This document shows, in pieces, positions 51,948-60,052 of a stretch of DNA of 64,000 bases. The stretch covers positions 1,054,001 through 1,118,000 of the forward strand of contig NZ_JAJFAY010000001.1 in the NCBI RefSeq assembly GCF_021083305.1. Reading direction: 5' to 3'. This stretch comes from Haladaptatus sp. DYF46 (GTDB lineage Archaea > Halobacteriota > Halobacteria > Halobacteriales > Haladaptataceae). How positions within the stretch are numbered: the stretch's first letter is position 1; each line of letters begins with the position of its first letter. The notes under the pieces are model-generated. The model was not told the origin of the DNA. It made no database searches and was given only the letters and a program-made list of their open reading frames with translations. The translations under genes and the position numbers were made by a program.

Positions 51948-52622
51948 TCACTCGTTTCGATAGACGAGGTAGCCGAGGCTGGCGATGCTCCCGAGCGCCG
52001 CCAGCCAGCCGAATCCGGGCAGGTCGCCGCCGTCCGTGGACGAGGTGGTCTCCCCATCTGTCGAACCGTTCATTTCCGTCGTTCCCGTCGTCTCCGTGGA
52101 TTCCGAGGTGCCGGACGTCGCCGTCGTCTTCGTCGAACTCGCCTTCGTTTTCCCGGTCGTCCCCGTGACGGTTCCGTTGGTCGCGCTGGAGTTGTTCGCG
52201 GTTCCGGTCGTCGTCGATTGGACGATTTCGATCTTCCCGCGCATCGTCTCCGGGTCGAACTCCGAAAAGTAGGTCTCCATCTTCGGGGTCGCCGTGAATT
52301 CGAGCGTCTGGGTCGTCCCCATCGTCTCCACGACTTCGGTTCGTTCGAGGACGTTGCCCTCCCCGTCGCCGATGGCGACGTTGTGGGAGTGGCCGTCCAT
52401 GTTCTCCCACGCGATGACGTACTCCTTTCCGGCGATCATCTGGAGGGTCGGATTCGTGTTCCCCTCGATGGGCGGGGGTGATTGTCCAACCCATCCGGAT
52501 ACCTGTCCGCTGAGTTCGAACGTCGCGGCCTGCCCGCGTGCGGGGTCGGCGAGCGCGACGAACGTGGTGGTTCCGAGGAGTGCCTGCGCGAACTGCCGAC
52601 GGGAGAGTTTCGGGCCAGTCAT
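51948..52622 (-). CDS. Surface-anchored cupredoxin-like protein (TAT, PGF-CTERM)
   Basis: A 224-residue secreted protein. The twin-arginine signal SRRQFAQALLGTTTFVALA leads a cupredoxin-like domain (TLQMIAGKEYVIAWENMDGH, then SHNVAIGDGEGNVLE). The copper loop at TYFSEFDPETMRGKIEI lacks the Cys and the second His; only one His and Met remain. A long Thr/Ser-rich, probably glycosylated linker follows. DLPGFGWLAALGSIASLGYL ends in a PGF-CTERM anchor, processed by archaeosortase in the family. It is exported and held at the cell surface. Copper binding is unlikely. Confidence 0.83.
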   Translation of the reverse strand: MTGPKLSRRQFAQALLGTTTFVALADPARGQAATFELSGQVSGWVGQSPPPIEGNTNPTLQMIAGKEYVIAWENMDGHSHNVAIGDGEGNVLERTEVVETMGTTQTLEFTATPKMETYFSEFDPETMRGKIEIVQSTTTGTANNSSATNGTVTGTTGKTKASSTKTTATSGTSESTETTGTTEMNGSTDGETTSSTDGGDLPGFGWLAALGSIASLGYLVYRNE

Positions 52623-52680
52623 TCGAGTACGTGTTATCTATATATCACCATAAAGCGGCTTAGCTTGTTCGGTCAGCCGC

Positions 52681-53841
52681 TCAGAAACTGCTCTTGATCC
52701 GCTCGAAAAATCCCTTTTCGACGTTCACCTCTTCGCCGCCCGCTTCAGCGAACTCCTTCAACGCCTCGCGCTGCTCCTCGTTCAGCGAATCCGGGGTGAC
52801 GACTTGCACCTTGACGAACAGGTCACCGTCACCGCGGCGTCGAAGGTGCGGCATTCCCTTGCCGCGCAGGCGGAACGTCTCGCCGCTCTGGGTACCCTGC
52901 GGAACGTCCATCTCGACCGATCCGGCGAGCGTCGGCACCTCGATTGTGTCGCCGAAGACGACCTGCGGGAACGAGAGCGCCGTCCGGTAGAAGAGGTCGG
53001 ACCCGTCGCGCTCGAAGTCGGGATGCTCGCGCACCGACACCTCGATGAGGAGGTCGCCCTTCGGACCGCCGTTCTCGCCTGGCGCGCCCTCGCGTTCCAT
53101 CTGTAGCGTCTGGCCGTCGGCGATACCCGCCGGAACGTCCACCTTCAGTTTCGCCTCCCGCTGGACGATGCCGTCGCCGCCACACTGGTCACAGGTTTCC
53201 GAATACTGCTGCCCGTCGCCGTTACAGCGCGGACAGGTCTGTGTCTGCTGGACGCGTCCGAACGGCGTCTGTTGGACCTGCGTGACCTGCCCCTGCCCGT
53301 TACACTGGGAACAGGTGTTCACGTCCGCGCCCGGCGGGTGGCCCTCGCCGTCACAGGCGTCACAGCGCTCGGGGCGGCGCACCGTGATCTGCTTTTGTGC
53401 GCCTTCGTAGGCCTCTTCGAGGTCGATTTCCATGCCCGTTCGGAGGTTCGACCCCTGTCTCGGGCGGTTCGGGTTGCGGCGGCCGCCGCCACCGCCGAAG
53501 AACTCGTTGAAGATATCGCCCATACCGCCCATGCCGCCGCCACCGCCGCCGAACGGGTTGCCGCGCCCGGCACCGCCAGCGCCACCGGCCCCGCCGTCGA
53601 ACCCGCCGCGCTTTTCGGCCTGTTCGAACCGGTCGTGACCCATCTGGTCGTAGGCTTGGCGCTTCTCGTCGTCCGAGAGCACTTCCTTTGCCTTTTTCAC
53701 CTTCTTGAACTTCTCCTCGGCGTCCGGTTCGTCGCTCACGTCCGGGTGATACTCGGCGGCTTTCTTGCGATACGCCCGCTTGATTTCGTCCTCGTCGGCG
53801 TCTCGACTTACACCGAGTACGTCGTAGAAGTCCTCGCTCAT
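52681..53841 (-). CDS. dnaJ: Molecular chaperone DnaJ
   Basis: A 386-residue type I J-protein. The J-domain is at the start (FYDVLGVSRDADEDEIKRAY, with HPD in YHPDVSD). A Gly/Phe-rich linker (NPFGGGGGGMGGMGDIFNEF) follows, then four zinc knuckles CDACDGEG, CSQCNGQG, CPRCNGDG and CDQCGGDG, and the C-terminal substrate domains. It stimulates the ATPase of DnaK and passes on unfolded proteins. The third gene of the leftward grpE-dnaK-dnaJ locus, separated from dnaK by a gap with palindrome cluster C. Confidence 0.95.
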   Translation of the reverse strand: MSEDFYDVLGVSRDADEDEIKRAYRKKAAEYHPDVSDEPDAEEKFKKVKKAKEVLSDDEKRQAYDQMGHDRFEQAEKRGGFDGGAGGAGGAGRGNPFGGGGGGMGGMGDIFNEFFGGGGGRRNPNRPRQGSNLRTGMEIDLEEAYEGAQKQITVRRPERCDACDGEGHPPGADVNTCSQCNGQGQVTQVQQTPFGRVQQTQTCPRCNGDGQQYSETCDQCGGDGIVQREAKLKVDVPAGIADGQTLQMEREGAPGENGGPKGDLLIEVSVREHPDFERDGSDLFYRTALSFPQVVFGDTIEVPTLAGSVEMDVPQGTQSGETFRLRGKGMPHLRRRGDGDLFVKVQVVTPDSLNEEQREALKEFAEAGGEEVNVEKGFFERIKSSF

Positions 53842-53965
53842 CAGTTATCGTTTCTAATGTCGGATGGTATTTGAATCGTCCGTCTACCGCCCGTCGCGCC
53901 CGAAAACGACGGACGTACGGGGGTTCGACACGCTTGTCTTAATCCTCGTCCTCGTCGCCGCCATC

Positions 53966-53982
53966 GCCGGATTACATCCGGC
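53966..53982. repeat. Perfect palindrome, 7-bp arms (cluster C)
   Basis: Arms GCCGGAT and ATCCGGC around loop TAC (GTA on the minus strand). It lies in the dnaK-dnaJ gap. Confidence 0.75.
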
Positions 53983-53987
53983 TAGCA

Positions 53988-54016
53988 GACGATTCTGACT
54001 ACTCGTCAGAATCGTC
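53988..54016. repeat. Perfect palindrome, 12-bp arms (cluster C)
   Basis: Arms GACGATTCTGAC and GTCAGAATCGTC around loop TACTC. It is the longest-loop member of the three in this gap. Confidence 0.85.
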
Positions 54017-54022
54017 GACGTC

Positions 54023-54045
54023 ACCAGAACGCTTCGCGTTCTGGT
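54023..54045. repeat. Perfect palindrome, 10-bp arms (cluster C)
   Basis: Arms ACCAGAACGC and GCGTTCTGGT around loop TTC (GAA in the dnaK mRNA sense). It ends 4 bases from the dnaK stop, so the dnaK message would carry it in its 3' UTR. Confidence 0.85.
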
Positions 54046-54049
54046 TGGC

Positions 54050-55957
54050 TCACGACGACTCCCCGTCGTCGTCAACGTCTTCGAAGTCGGCATCGACGTA
54101 CTCATCGGCGTCGTCGGCACCGCCCTCTGCGCCCGCGCCGGGGTTCGGGCCGCCGCCCATGCCGCCACCCATTCCGCCGGGACCTGCGGCACCGGCCTGC
54201 TGGGCTTGCTCCTGTTGCTGGTACATCTGCTTGCCGATCTCCTGCAGCGACTTGCTCAGGTTTTCGGTCGCGTCTTCGAGGTCGTCCTTCGACGCGTCGT
54301 CGTCTTCGAGCGTCTCCTGAACCGTCTCGATTTCGTCGCGGATGTCGGATTCGAGGTCGTCGTCGATGTTCTCCTCGTTCTCCTCCAGAAGCGTTTCCGC
54401 GCGCTGGATGGACCCTTCGGCGGCGTTGCGCGCCTCGATGAGTTCGCGCCGTTCCTTGTCCTCCTCGGCGTGCTGTTCTGCCTCGTCCTGCATCTTCTCG
54501 ATTTCCTCGTCCGAGAGGCCGGCACCGCCCTCGATGGTGATTTCCTCGCTGTTGCCGGAGCCGTGGTCCTCGGCGGAGACGTTGACGATGCCGTTCTCGT
54601 CGATGTTGAACGACACCTCGATCTGCGGGGTTCCGGCGGGTGCCGGCGGGATGCCCGCGAGGTGGAACTCGCCGAGCAGTTCGTTCTCGTTCGCGATTTC
54701 GCGCTCACCCTGGAAGACGCGGACCTGCACCGAGGTCTGGTTGGCCGCCGCCGTGGTGAACACCTTCGACTCTTCCGTCGGGATGGTCGTGTTCTTGTCG
54801 ATGAGGCGCTCGAACAGGCCACCCTTCACCTCGATACCGAGTGACAGCGGTGTCACGTCGAGCAACACGATGTCGTCCACGTCGCCGGAGAGGACGCCGC
54901 CCTGAATCGCCGCGCCGAGCGCGACGGCCTCGTCGGGGTTGACGTTCTTCTTCGGCTCTTGCCCGGTCAGTTCCTCGACCTTCTCGGCGACCTGTGGCAT
55001 ACGGGTGGACCCACCGACGAGGATGACTTCGTCGATGTCGCTTTCGTCGTAGCCCGCGTCCGAGAGGGCCTGCTCGGTCGGTTCGACCGTGCGGTCGATG
55101 AGGTCGCTCGTCAGGGACTCGAACTTGGCGCGGGTCAGGCTGTTTTCGAGGTGGACCGGGCCGTTGTCGGTCGCCGTGATGAACGGGAGGTTGATGTCCG
55201 TCTCCTTTCGGCTCGACAGTTCGATCTTCGCCTCTTCTGCCGCGTCCTTCAGACGCTGGAGCGCCTGCCGGTCGTCGCGGAGGTCGATGCCGTGGTTCGA
55301 CTCGAAGTCGTCGGCGAGGTAGTCGATGATGGCGTGATCCCAGTCGTCGCCACCGAGGTCGTTGTCCCCGTTCGTGGCGACCACTTCGTAGACGCCGCCG
55401 CCGAGGTCGAGGATGGAAACGTCGAACGTTCCGCCGCCGAGGTCGTACACGAGGACGGTCTGGTCCGTATCGTCGTCCAGTCCGTACGCCATGGACGCCG
55501 CCGTCGGTTCGTTGACGATGCGTTCCACGTCGAAGCCGGCGATTTCACCGGCGTCCTTCGTCGCCTGCCGCTGTTTGTCGTTGAAGTACGCGGGAACGGT
55601 GATGACCGCCTTCGCGATGTCGTCGCCGAGGTACTCCTCCGCGTCGCGCTTGATCTTCTGGAGGATCATCGCCGAGATCTGTTCGGGCGTGTACTCCTCG
55701 TCCTCGATTTCGACGGTGTAACCGTCGTCGCCCATGTGCCGTTTGATGGACTGAATCGTCTTTTCGGGGTTCTGAACCGCCTGGTTTTTCGCCGGTTTCC
55801 CGACCAGACGCTCACCGTCGTCGGAGAACGCGACGATGGACGGCGTGGTCCGGTCCCCTTCGCCGTTGACGATGATTTCCGGGTCGCCACCCTCCATAAC
55901 CGCGAACGCGCTGTTCGTGGTACCGAGGTCGATTCCCAGTATCTTGTTGCTCGTCAT
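54050..55957 (-). CDS. dnaK: Molecular chaperone DnaK (Hsp70)
   Basis: A 635-residue Hsp70. [20 protein letters not shown] opens the ATPase domain; [37 protein letters not shown] and [20 protein letters not shown] are hallmark blocks. The substrate-binding domain is in the middle ([20 protein letters not shown]). The C-terminus has a helical lid and a Gly/Met-rich tail ([20 protein letters not shown]) ending in an acidic stretch. It folds proteins with DnaJ and GrpE. The TATA CTTTAACC (55985-55992) is about 30 bases before the ATG. Confidence 0.97.
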   Translation of the reverse strand: MTSNKILGIDLGTTNSAFAVMEGGDPEIIVNGEGDRTTPSIVAFSDDGERLVGKPAKNQAVQNPEKTIQSIKRHMGDDGYTVEIEDEEYTPEQISAMILQKIKRDAEEYLGDDIAKAVITVPAYFNDKQRQATKDAGEIAGFDVERIVNEPTAASMAYGLDDDTDQTVLVYDLGGGTFDVSILDLGGGVYEVVATNGDNDLGGDDWDHAIIDYLADDFESNHGIDLRDDRQALQRLKDAAEEAKIELSSRKETDINLPFITATDNGPVHLENSLTRAKFESLTSDLIDRTVEPTEQALSDAGYDESDIDEVILVGGSTRMPQVAEKVEELTGQEPKKNVNPDEAVALGAAIQGGVLSGDVDDIVLLDVTPLSLGIEVKGGLFERLIDKNTTIPTEESKVFTTAAANQTSVQVRVFQGEREIANENELLGEFHLAGIPPAPAGTPQIEVSFNIDENGIVNVSAEDHGSGNSEEITIEGGAGLSDEEIEKMQDEAEQHAEEDKERRELIEARNAAEGSIQRAETLLEENEENIDDDLESDIRDEIETVQETLEDDDASKDDLEDATENLSKSLQEIGKQMYQQQEQAQQAGAAGPGGMGGGMGGGPNPGAGAEGGADDADEYVDADFEDVDDDGESS

Positions 55958-55984
55958 TGTTGGGCCAACCTACCCGTTTGCGCC

Positions 55985-55992
55985 GGTTAAAG
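55985..55992 (-). promoter_or_regulatory. TATA box of dnaK
   Basis: CTTTAACC on the minus strand, centred about 31 bases before the ATG at 55957, implying a very short leader. It shows that dnaK has its own promoter despite lying after grpE. Confidence 0.5.
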
Positions 55993-56234
55993 GTTACTAG
56001 ACGTGACGAGGATGCGTGGAACTCCGCCCCTCTTCAGTCGTGCGATTTGGGATTTCATCGTCTCTACGCTTCGAGGCCTTTATATCGAACCGATACACAA
56101 CCCAGCGCGCACACACGGTGACGCGATGTAAATAGTCGTAAACCGACATCCGCCGTCGTCCAGTGCTCACGCTCGTCGTTTCGGGTGCAGGTCGCCCGCC
56201 ACGGTGGCGCAAATCGTCGAGAATAGCGCCCGAG

Positions 56235-56888
56235 TTACTCGTCGCCGCTGCCGTCGCTCACCGTCACCTGCGCGGCCTGAAGGACTTTGTCCGCCATCTC
56301 GTAGCCGGGTTGGAACACGTCGGCGATGGTGTCCTCGGGGTGGTCGCTCTCGACCCGGAGCATCACCTCGTGGCGTTGCGGGTCCACTTCGTCGCCGGAT
56401 TCGGGATGGATTTGCGAGACGTTCTCGTCCTCGAACACGCGGTCGAGTTCGCGCAGGGTGATCTCCACCCCGTCTCGCAGGCTTTCGACGTCCTCGTGTT
56501 CGGCTTCCACCGCCCGTCGGAGGTTGTCCCGAACGTCGATGAGGCGTTCGATGAGGTCCTCGGTCGCACGTTTTTCGAGCTGTTTCTGGCGCTTTTTCGC
56601 GCGCTTCTTGTAGTTCTTGAAGTCCGCGCGGTTGCGTCGCAGGCGCGCCTCGAGGTCTTCGACCTCCGCATCCAGCTCCCGTCGATCCGATTCGATGTCG
56701 GCGAGGCGCTCCTCCACGTCGGCAGCGAGGCTTTCGTCCTCGTTGGCGACGCGCGCGACGAGGGTGGTCGTCTCCGGTCCAAGGAGGTCCTCGTCCGGAG
56801 TCTCCTCCGCTGGCGTGTCTCCTTCGGCCGGGGATTCCTCGTCGGCTGGTGCTTCATCTACCGCTTGGGCGGCCTCCTCCTCGGTCAT
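56235..56888 (-). CDS. grpE: Nucleotide exchange factor GrpE
   Basis: A 217-residue GrpE. An acidic N-terminal tail (VDEAPADEESPAEGDTPAEE) leads a long coiled coil (ERLADIESDRRELDAEVEDL, RRNRADFKNYKKRAKKRQKQ), then the beta domain GDEVDPQRHEVMLRVESDHP with YEMADKVLQAAQVTVSDG at the end. It releases ADP from DnaK. TATA-like CCCTTAAACG (56911-56920) sits 26 bases before the ATG (leaderless). First of grpE-dnaK-dnaJ. Confidence 0.93.
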   Translation of the reverse strand: MTEEEAAQAVDEAPADEESPAEGDTPAEETPDEDLLGPETTTLVARVANEDESLAADVEERLADIESDRRELDAEVEDLEARLRRNRADFKNYKKRAKKRQKQLEKRATEDLIERLIDVRDNLRRAVEAEHEDVESLRDGVEITLRELDRVFEDENVSQIHPESGDEVDPQRHEVMLRVESDHPEDTIADVFQPGYEMADKVLQAAQVTVSDGSGDE

Positions 56889-56921
56889 ACACGTCGTAAG
56901 TCCCTCCTCGCGTTTAAGGGT

Positions 56922-57269
56922 TCAGAAACGGGACGGGAGTTCGACGCGGGCCAGCCAATCGAGGAGCGAATTCGCCGGTGTGGAGTAAGCGGGACGTCCG
57001 ACCAGTCCGCTCAGCGGGTCGAACTCGACCAGACCACGGTAGGAGAGCGTCGGCAACCGCGTTTCGGTGAGGTCTTCGAGCGTCGTTTCGAATGCGCGGT
57101 CGGAAACGTCATTTGGAGTTTCCTCGCGCTCCCACGCCGCAACATCCCTGGCGAGCACTTCCAACTCGACCGGCGCGGTTTCGGCGTGCCGAGCGAGCGA
57201 GTAGAGGACGAATCGGTTGCGACGCTCGGGCAGGCTGGCGAGCACCGAACCGAGTGTTCCCCGAGGCAT
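56922..57269 (-). CDS. DUF7344-like winged-helix protein
   Basis: A 115-residue protein from the ATG at 57269 (MPRGTLGSVLASLPERRNRF); an upstream ATG at 57314 is possible. RRNRFVLYSLARHAETAPVE, VAAWEREETPNDVSDRAFET and LPTLSYRGLVEFDPLSGLVG are the repeated marks of the haloarchaeal winged-helix family with an RR...L.. start and an LP.L.. wing. Probably a DNA-binding regulator. It lies upstream of and in line with grpE, across a 33-base gap. Confidence 0.72.
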   Translation of the reverse strand: MPRGTLGSVLASLPERRNRFVLYSLARHAETAPVELEVLARDVAAWEREETPNDVSDRAFETTLEDLTETRLPTLSYRGLVEFDPLSGLVGRPAYSTPANSLLDWLARVELPSRF

Positions 57270-57581
57270 CGACTCGCCTGCAGTATCGAGGCCGATGAAT
57301 CTCAAGCCCGCCAACCGTTTCCATCGTTCAGCCGGCGTAACGGGTACCCAGTATCGGGTTAGCGGGAGTTCTTCCCGGTTGTTTTAGTTCCGACTCGGGA
57401 TGTGACCCTTTCACCGACGGCGACCCGCCGGTAACGACGGATTCCGGCGGATAAGCATCCGTTCGCCGCCCTCGACGGGTGACTTCGGAATTCGTCCTCG
57501 AACGACGAGAGGAACCGCTCCGGGTGACAGGACGTTCCACGGGACACAACCCTTTTCGGGTGTGCGAAAGAACGGGTGGGT

Positions 57582-57929
57582 ATGGCAGACGAGGAAGCCA
57601 ACGATAACGCGGACGAGGAGGAAAAGACGTTCCAAGAGCGGGTCGAGGAAATCAGAGAGAAACGCGCGGAAGAGGGCGATGAAGACCGAGAAGAACGATT
57701 GAAAGAAGCCATGGGCGGCGGCGGTGCCGGCGGCATGGGCGGTAATCCGTTCGCACAGATGATGGGCGGCATGATGGGCGGCGGTCCCGGTGCCGGCGGC
57801 ATGGGCGGCGGCCGCGGAAGCGAGCAGGGCGGAGACGAGGACCTCGTTCGCGAAGTGCGTCAACTTCGCGACGAAGTTCGGGACGCCACTCGACAGCTTC
57901 AGCGCATCGCGGACGCGCTCGAAGAGTAA
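57582..57929 (+). CDS. Small coiled-coil protein with Gly/Met-rich linker
   Basis: A 115-residue protein from the ATG at 57582. A very acidic helix (EEKTFQERVEEIREKRAEEG) is followed by a Gly/Met linker (GGGGAGGMGGNPFAQMMGGM) like those of DnaJ and the DnaK tail, and a C-terminal coiled coil (DLVREVRQLRDEVRDATRQL). No known domain. It faces away from the Hsp70 locus next door and could be a chaperone partner (inference from neighbourhood and linker only). Confidence 0.7.
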   Translation: MADEEANDNADEEEKTFQERVEEIREKRAEEGDEDREERLKEAMGGGGAGGMGGNPFAQMMGGMMGGGPGAGGMGGGRGSEQGGDEDLVREVRQLRDEVRDATRQLQRIADALEE

Positions 57930-58007
57930 TCGTCGTCTAATCTTTCGGCAATTCACCGAACGAAGGCAGAGGTTCTTATACCACCCCAACTATTTCGATT
58001 CGTAACC

Positions 58008-59309
58008 GTGTCGGGAGAGACGAGTGGCGGGTCGCGCCGCCTCTATCGGAACCGCGAGTTCGTCGCGTTGGCGAGCACCGCGTTCGCCCGGAGTCAGGCG
58101 TACTCGACGATCCTCATCGCGCTGGCGATGTACGCCAACATGTTCCACACGTCGAGTACCATGGAGGGCATGTTCGGGACGGCGTTCGCGGTGGTCCAAC
58201 TCCTCATCGTCCTCCCGCTCGGGCGGTACATCGACATCCGCAACTCGAAACGCGTCCTGCTGTTCGGGTTGTTCCTCAACATCCTCGTCTTCGTCGGATT
58301 CGGCTTCGTCGAGACGGTCAATCAGGTCATCCTGATGCGCGTGTTTCAGGGGACCGCCGCGAGCATCCTCTGGCTCACCGGAACGACCGTCGTCGGCGAG
58401 ATCAGCGACGATGACTCCCGCGGACTGTGGATCGGGTCGTACAATCAGGTGGGCGCGTTCTCCAGCCTGTTCGGCGACATCTTCGGAGGCCTGCTGTTGT
58501 ACCTCTACGGGTTCGAAATCACCTACGCCGCCCTGAGCCTCATCACCATCGGCGCGTTTCTCTCCATCTTCTTCTTCCTCCGGGACAACCCCGGCGGACG
58601 GAAGGACCCCGAGGAGTCGAGTAGCCGCGAGACGTTCGAAACCCTCCTCGGTCGCTCGGCCATCAAGGCCCTCGTGTTCTTCCGCCTCTCGTTCAGCGTC
58701 GGGAAGATGGCCGTCATCACGTTCCTGCCGATTTACGCCCATACCGTGTTCGACATCAACGTCTTCGTCGTCGGCGGTATCATGGCGGGCGGGAAGCTGA
58801 CGAAGTCGCTCACGCAGGGCAAGGTCGGCGACTGGACCGACCGCGTCGGCAAGAAGTACTACTTCATTCTCGCGGGCGCGCTCGTGTACGCGCTCGGGAC
58901 GGCGTTGATTCCGATCGCCGGGTTAGCACACGACTTCATTCCGGGCGTGACCGTCGCCGCCCTCGGCGGGGAGATGGCGCTCCCGCCGGCGTTCTTCGTC
59001 CTCTTCGCGGCGTACGCCGTGTTGGGCGTCGGCGACAGCCTCCGCCTCCCCGCGAGCATGGCGCTGTTCGTCGAGGAGGGCGAACAGTTCGACGCCGTCG
59101 CGTCCAGTCTCTCGCTTCGCTCCATCGCGTGGAAGATCGGGCAGGTCGGCGGCCCCGTGTTCATCGGCGCGATTTGGGACGCGACCAGCGTGTTCGTCGC
59201 CTTCTGGACGGCATCGGGATTCATCGTCGTCTCGTCGGCCGTCTTCGCCCTGCTCTACAGCACCGACCCCGCACCCGGCGAGCGCGTCGATGCGGTCGGC
59301 GGAGACTGA
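58008..59309 (+). CDS. MFS transporter
   Basis: A 433-residue major facilitator with about twelve helices; GTG start at 58008. The family signature after helix 2 is FGTAFAVVQLLIVLPLGRYI followed by DIRNSKR. Helix 4-6 has GTTVVGEISDDDSRGLWIGS. LRLPASMALFVEEGEQFDAV is the later conserved loop. It precedes the oxidase locus in the same direction, but its substrate and link to respiration are unclear. Confidence 0.83.
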   Translation: MSGETSGGSRRLYRNREFVALASTAFARSQAYSTILIALAMYANMFHTSSTMEGMFGTAFAVVQLLIVLPLGRYIDIRNSKRVLLFGLFLNILVFVGFGFVETVNQVILMRVFQGTAASILWLTGTTVVGEISDDDSRGLWIGSYNQVGAFSSLFGDIFGGLLLYLYGFEITYAALSLITIGAFLSIFFFLRDNPGGRKDPEESSSRETFETLLGRSAIKALVFFRLSFSVGKMAVITFLPIYAHTVFDINVFVVGGIMAGGKLTKSLTQGKVGDWTDRVGKKYYFILAGALVYALGTALIPIAGLAHDFIPGVTVAALGGEMALPPAFFVLFAAYAVLGVGDSLRLPASMALFVEEGEQFDAVASSLSLRSIAWKIGQVGGPVFIGAIWDATSVFVAFWTASGFIVVSSAVFALLYSTDPAPGERVDAVGGD

Positions 59310-59359
59310 CGAACGGACGAAGACGCAACCGTGAAAGCACTGAAGCACGAAGTCCGTGC

Positions 59360-59725
59360 ATGGACGAGCAACCGGGACTTTCCGACCAGTACCGAAAATC
59401 CAGTCCGTGGCCGCTGTTCGTCGCGTTCGGTCTCGCGCTGTTCGAGACCGGTATCGTGATGGCGCACTTTCTCTTTCCCATCGCCGTCGGTGGCATGTTG
59501 ATGTTCGTCGGCAGTATCGTCGGTATCCTCCGCGAGTCCGAGTACATCAGCGACCCGTGGAAAGGACTCGTCGTCGCCGCCGTGGTCTCGTTCGCCGTCG
59601 GCGGCGTCATCTGGGTCACGACGCAAGGGTCCATTCAACTCCGCGGAACGGCGATTCTCGTCGGCGCGGCCGTTCTCTTCGTCGGCGGCATCGCCGGTTC
59701 GCTCTGGCAACCGGAACCCATCTGA
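59360..59725 (+). CDS. Small four-helix membrane protein of the oxidase locus
   Basis: A 121-residue membrane protein with about four helices (PLFVAFGLALFETGIVMAHF, AVGGMLMFVGSIVGILRE, LVVAAVVSFAVGGVIWV, AILVGAAVLFVGGIAGSL). The first 18 residues are soluble. It belongs to small haloarchaeal families found before cytochrome oxidase genes (DUF7541-like, tentative). It lies 67 bases before the DUF6684-like gene and is probably an accessory subunit or assembly factor of the terminal oxidase. Confidence 0.75.
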   Translation: MDEQPGLSDQYRKSSPWPLFVAFGLALFETGIVMAHFLFPIAVGGMLMFVGSIVGILRESEYISDPWKGLVVAAVVSFAVGGVIWVTTQGSIQLRGTAILVGAAVLFVGGIAGSLWQPEPI

Positions 59726-59791
59726 AACCGGTATCGGACCGAACGCGAACCACTAACCTATTTTACCTCGTGTTCGCTACGTTCACGTATC

Positions 59792-60019
59792 ATGGCAGAA
59801 AGCGTCTTCGACAAAGAAACACTCCTCGACCTCACCGTCAACATCATCCCGCTCGGGATAATGGGGTTCTTTCTGATCCTCTTCGTCGGGTTCGGTGCGT
59901 GGGGCGGTAGCACTCTCATCGAAGTCATCAGCTGGGGACTCGTCGTCGTCCCGTTCGTCGGCCTCGCTCTGTTAACGTATATCGCGGCACTGAAAATCGA
60001 GGCCACGACCGGAACCTAA
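59792..60019 (+). CDS. DUF6684-like small membrane protein
   Basis: A 75-residue protein with two hydrophobic helices (IIPLGIMGFFLILFVGFGAW and SWGLVVVPFVGLALLTYIAA). FDKETLLDLTVNIIPLGIMG is the recurring start of the haloarchaeal DUF6684 family, usually encoded beside oxidase subunit I. It is 33 bases before the coxA gene, in the same direction, and is probably a small subunit of the complex. Confidence 0.8.
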   Translation: MAESVFDKETLLDLTVNIIPLGIMGFFLILFVGFGAWGGSTLIEVISWGLVVVPFVGLALLTYIAALKIEATTGT

Positions 60020-60052
60020 CCTTTCTTTACCTTGTAGTTCACACCCTCTTCC

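Larger units (their letters stand above)
53842..54049 (-). other. Gap between dnaK and dnaJ with palindrome cluster C
   Basis: A 208-base gene-free gap. The dnaK-near half is three palindromes in a row. The dnaJ-near half (about 53842-53950) has AT-richer pieces (CTTGTCTTAATCC, TCGTTTCTAATGTCG) and can hold a separate dnaJ promoter. Confidence 0.6.

Noticed and set aside
55997..56212. 71-codon minus-strand frame between grpE and dnaK
   Set aside because: Arg-rich, no motif, and covers the AT-rich promoter region of dnaK.
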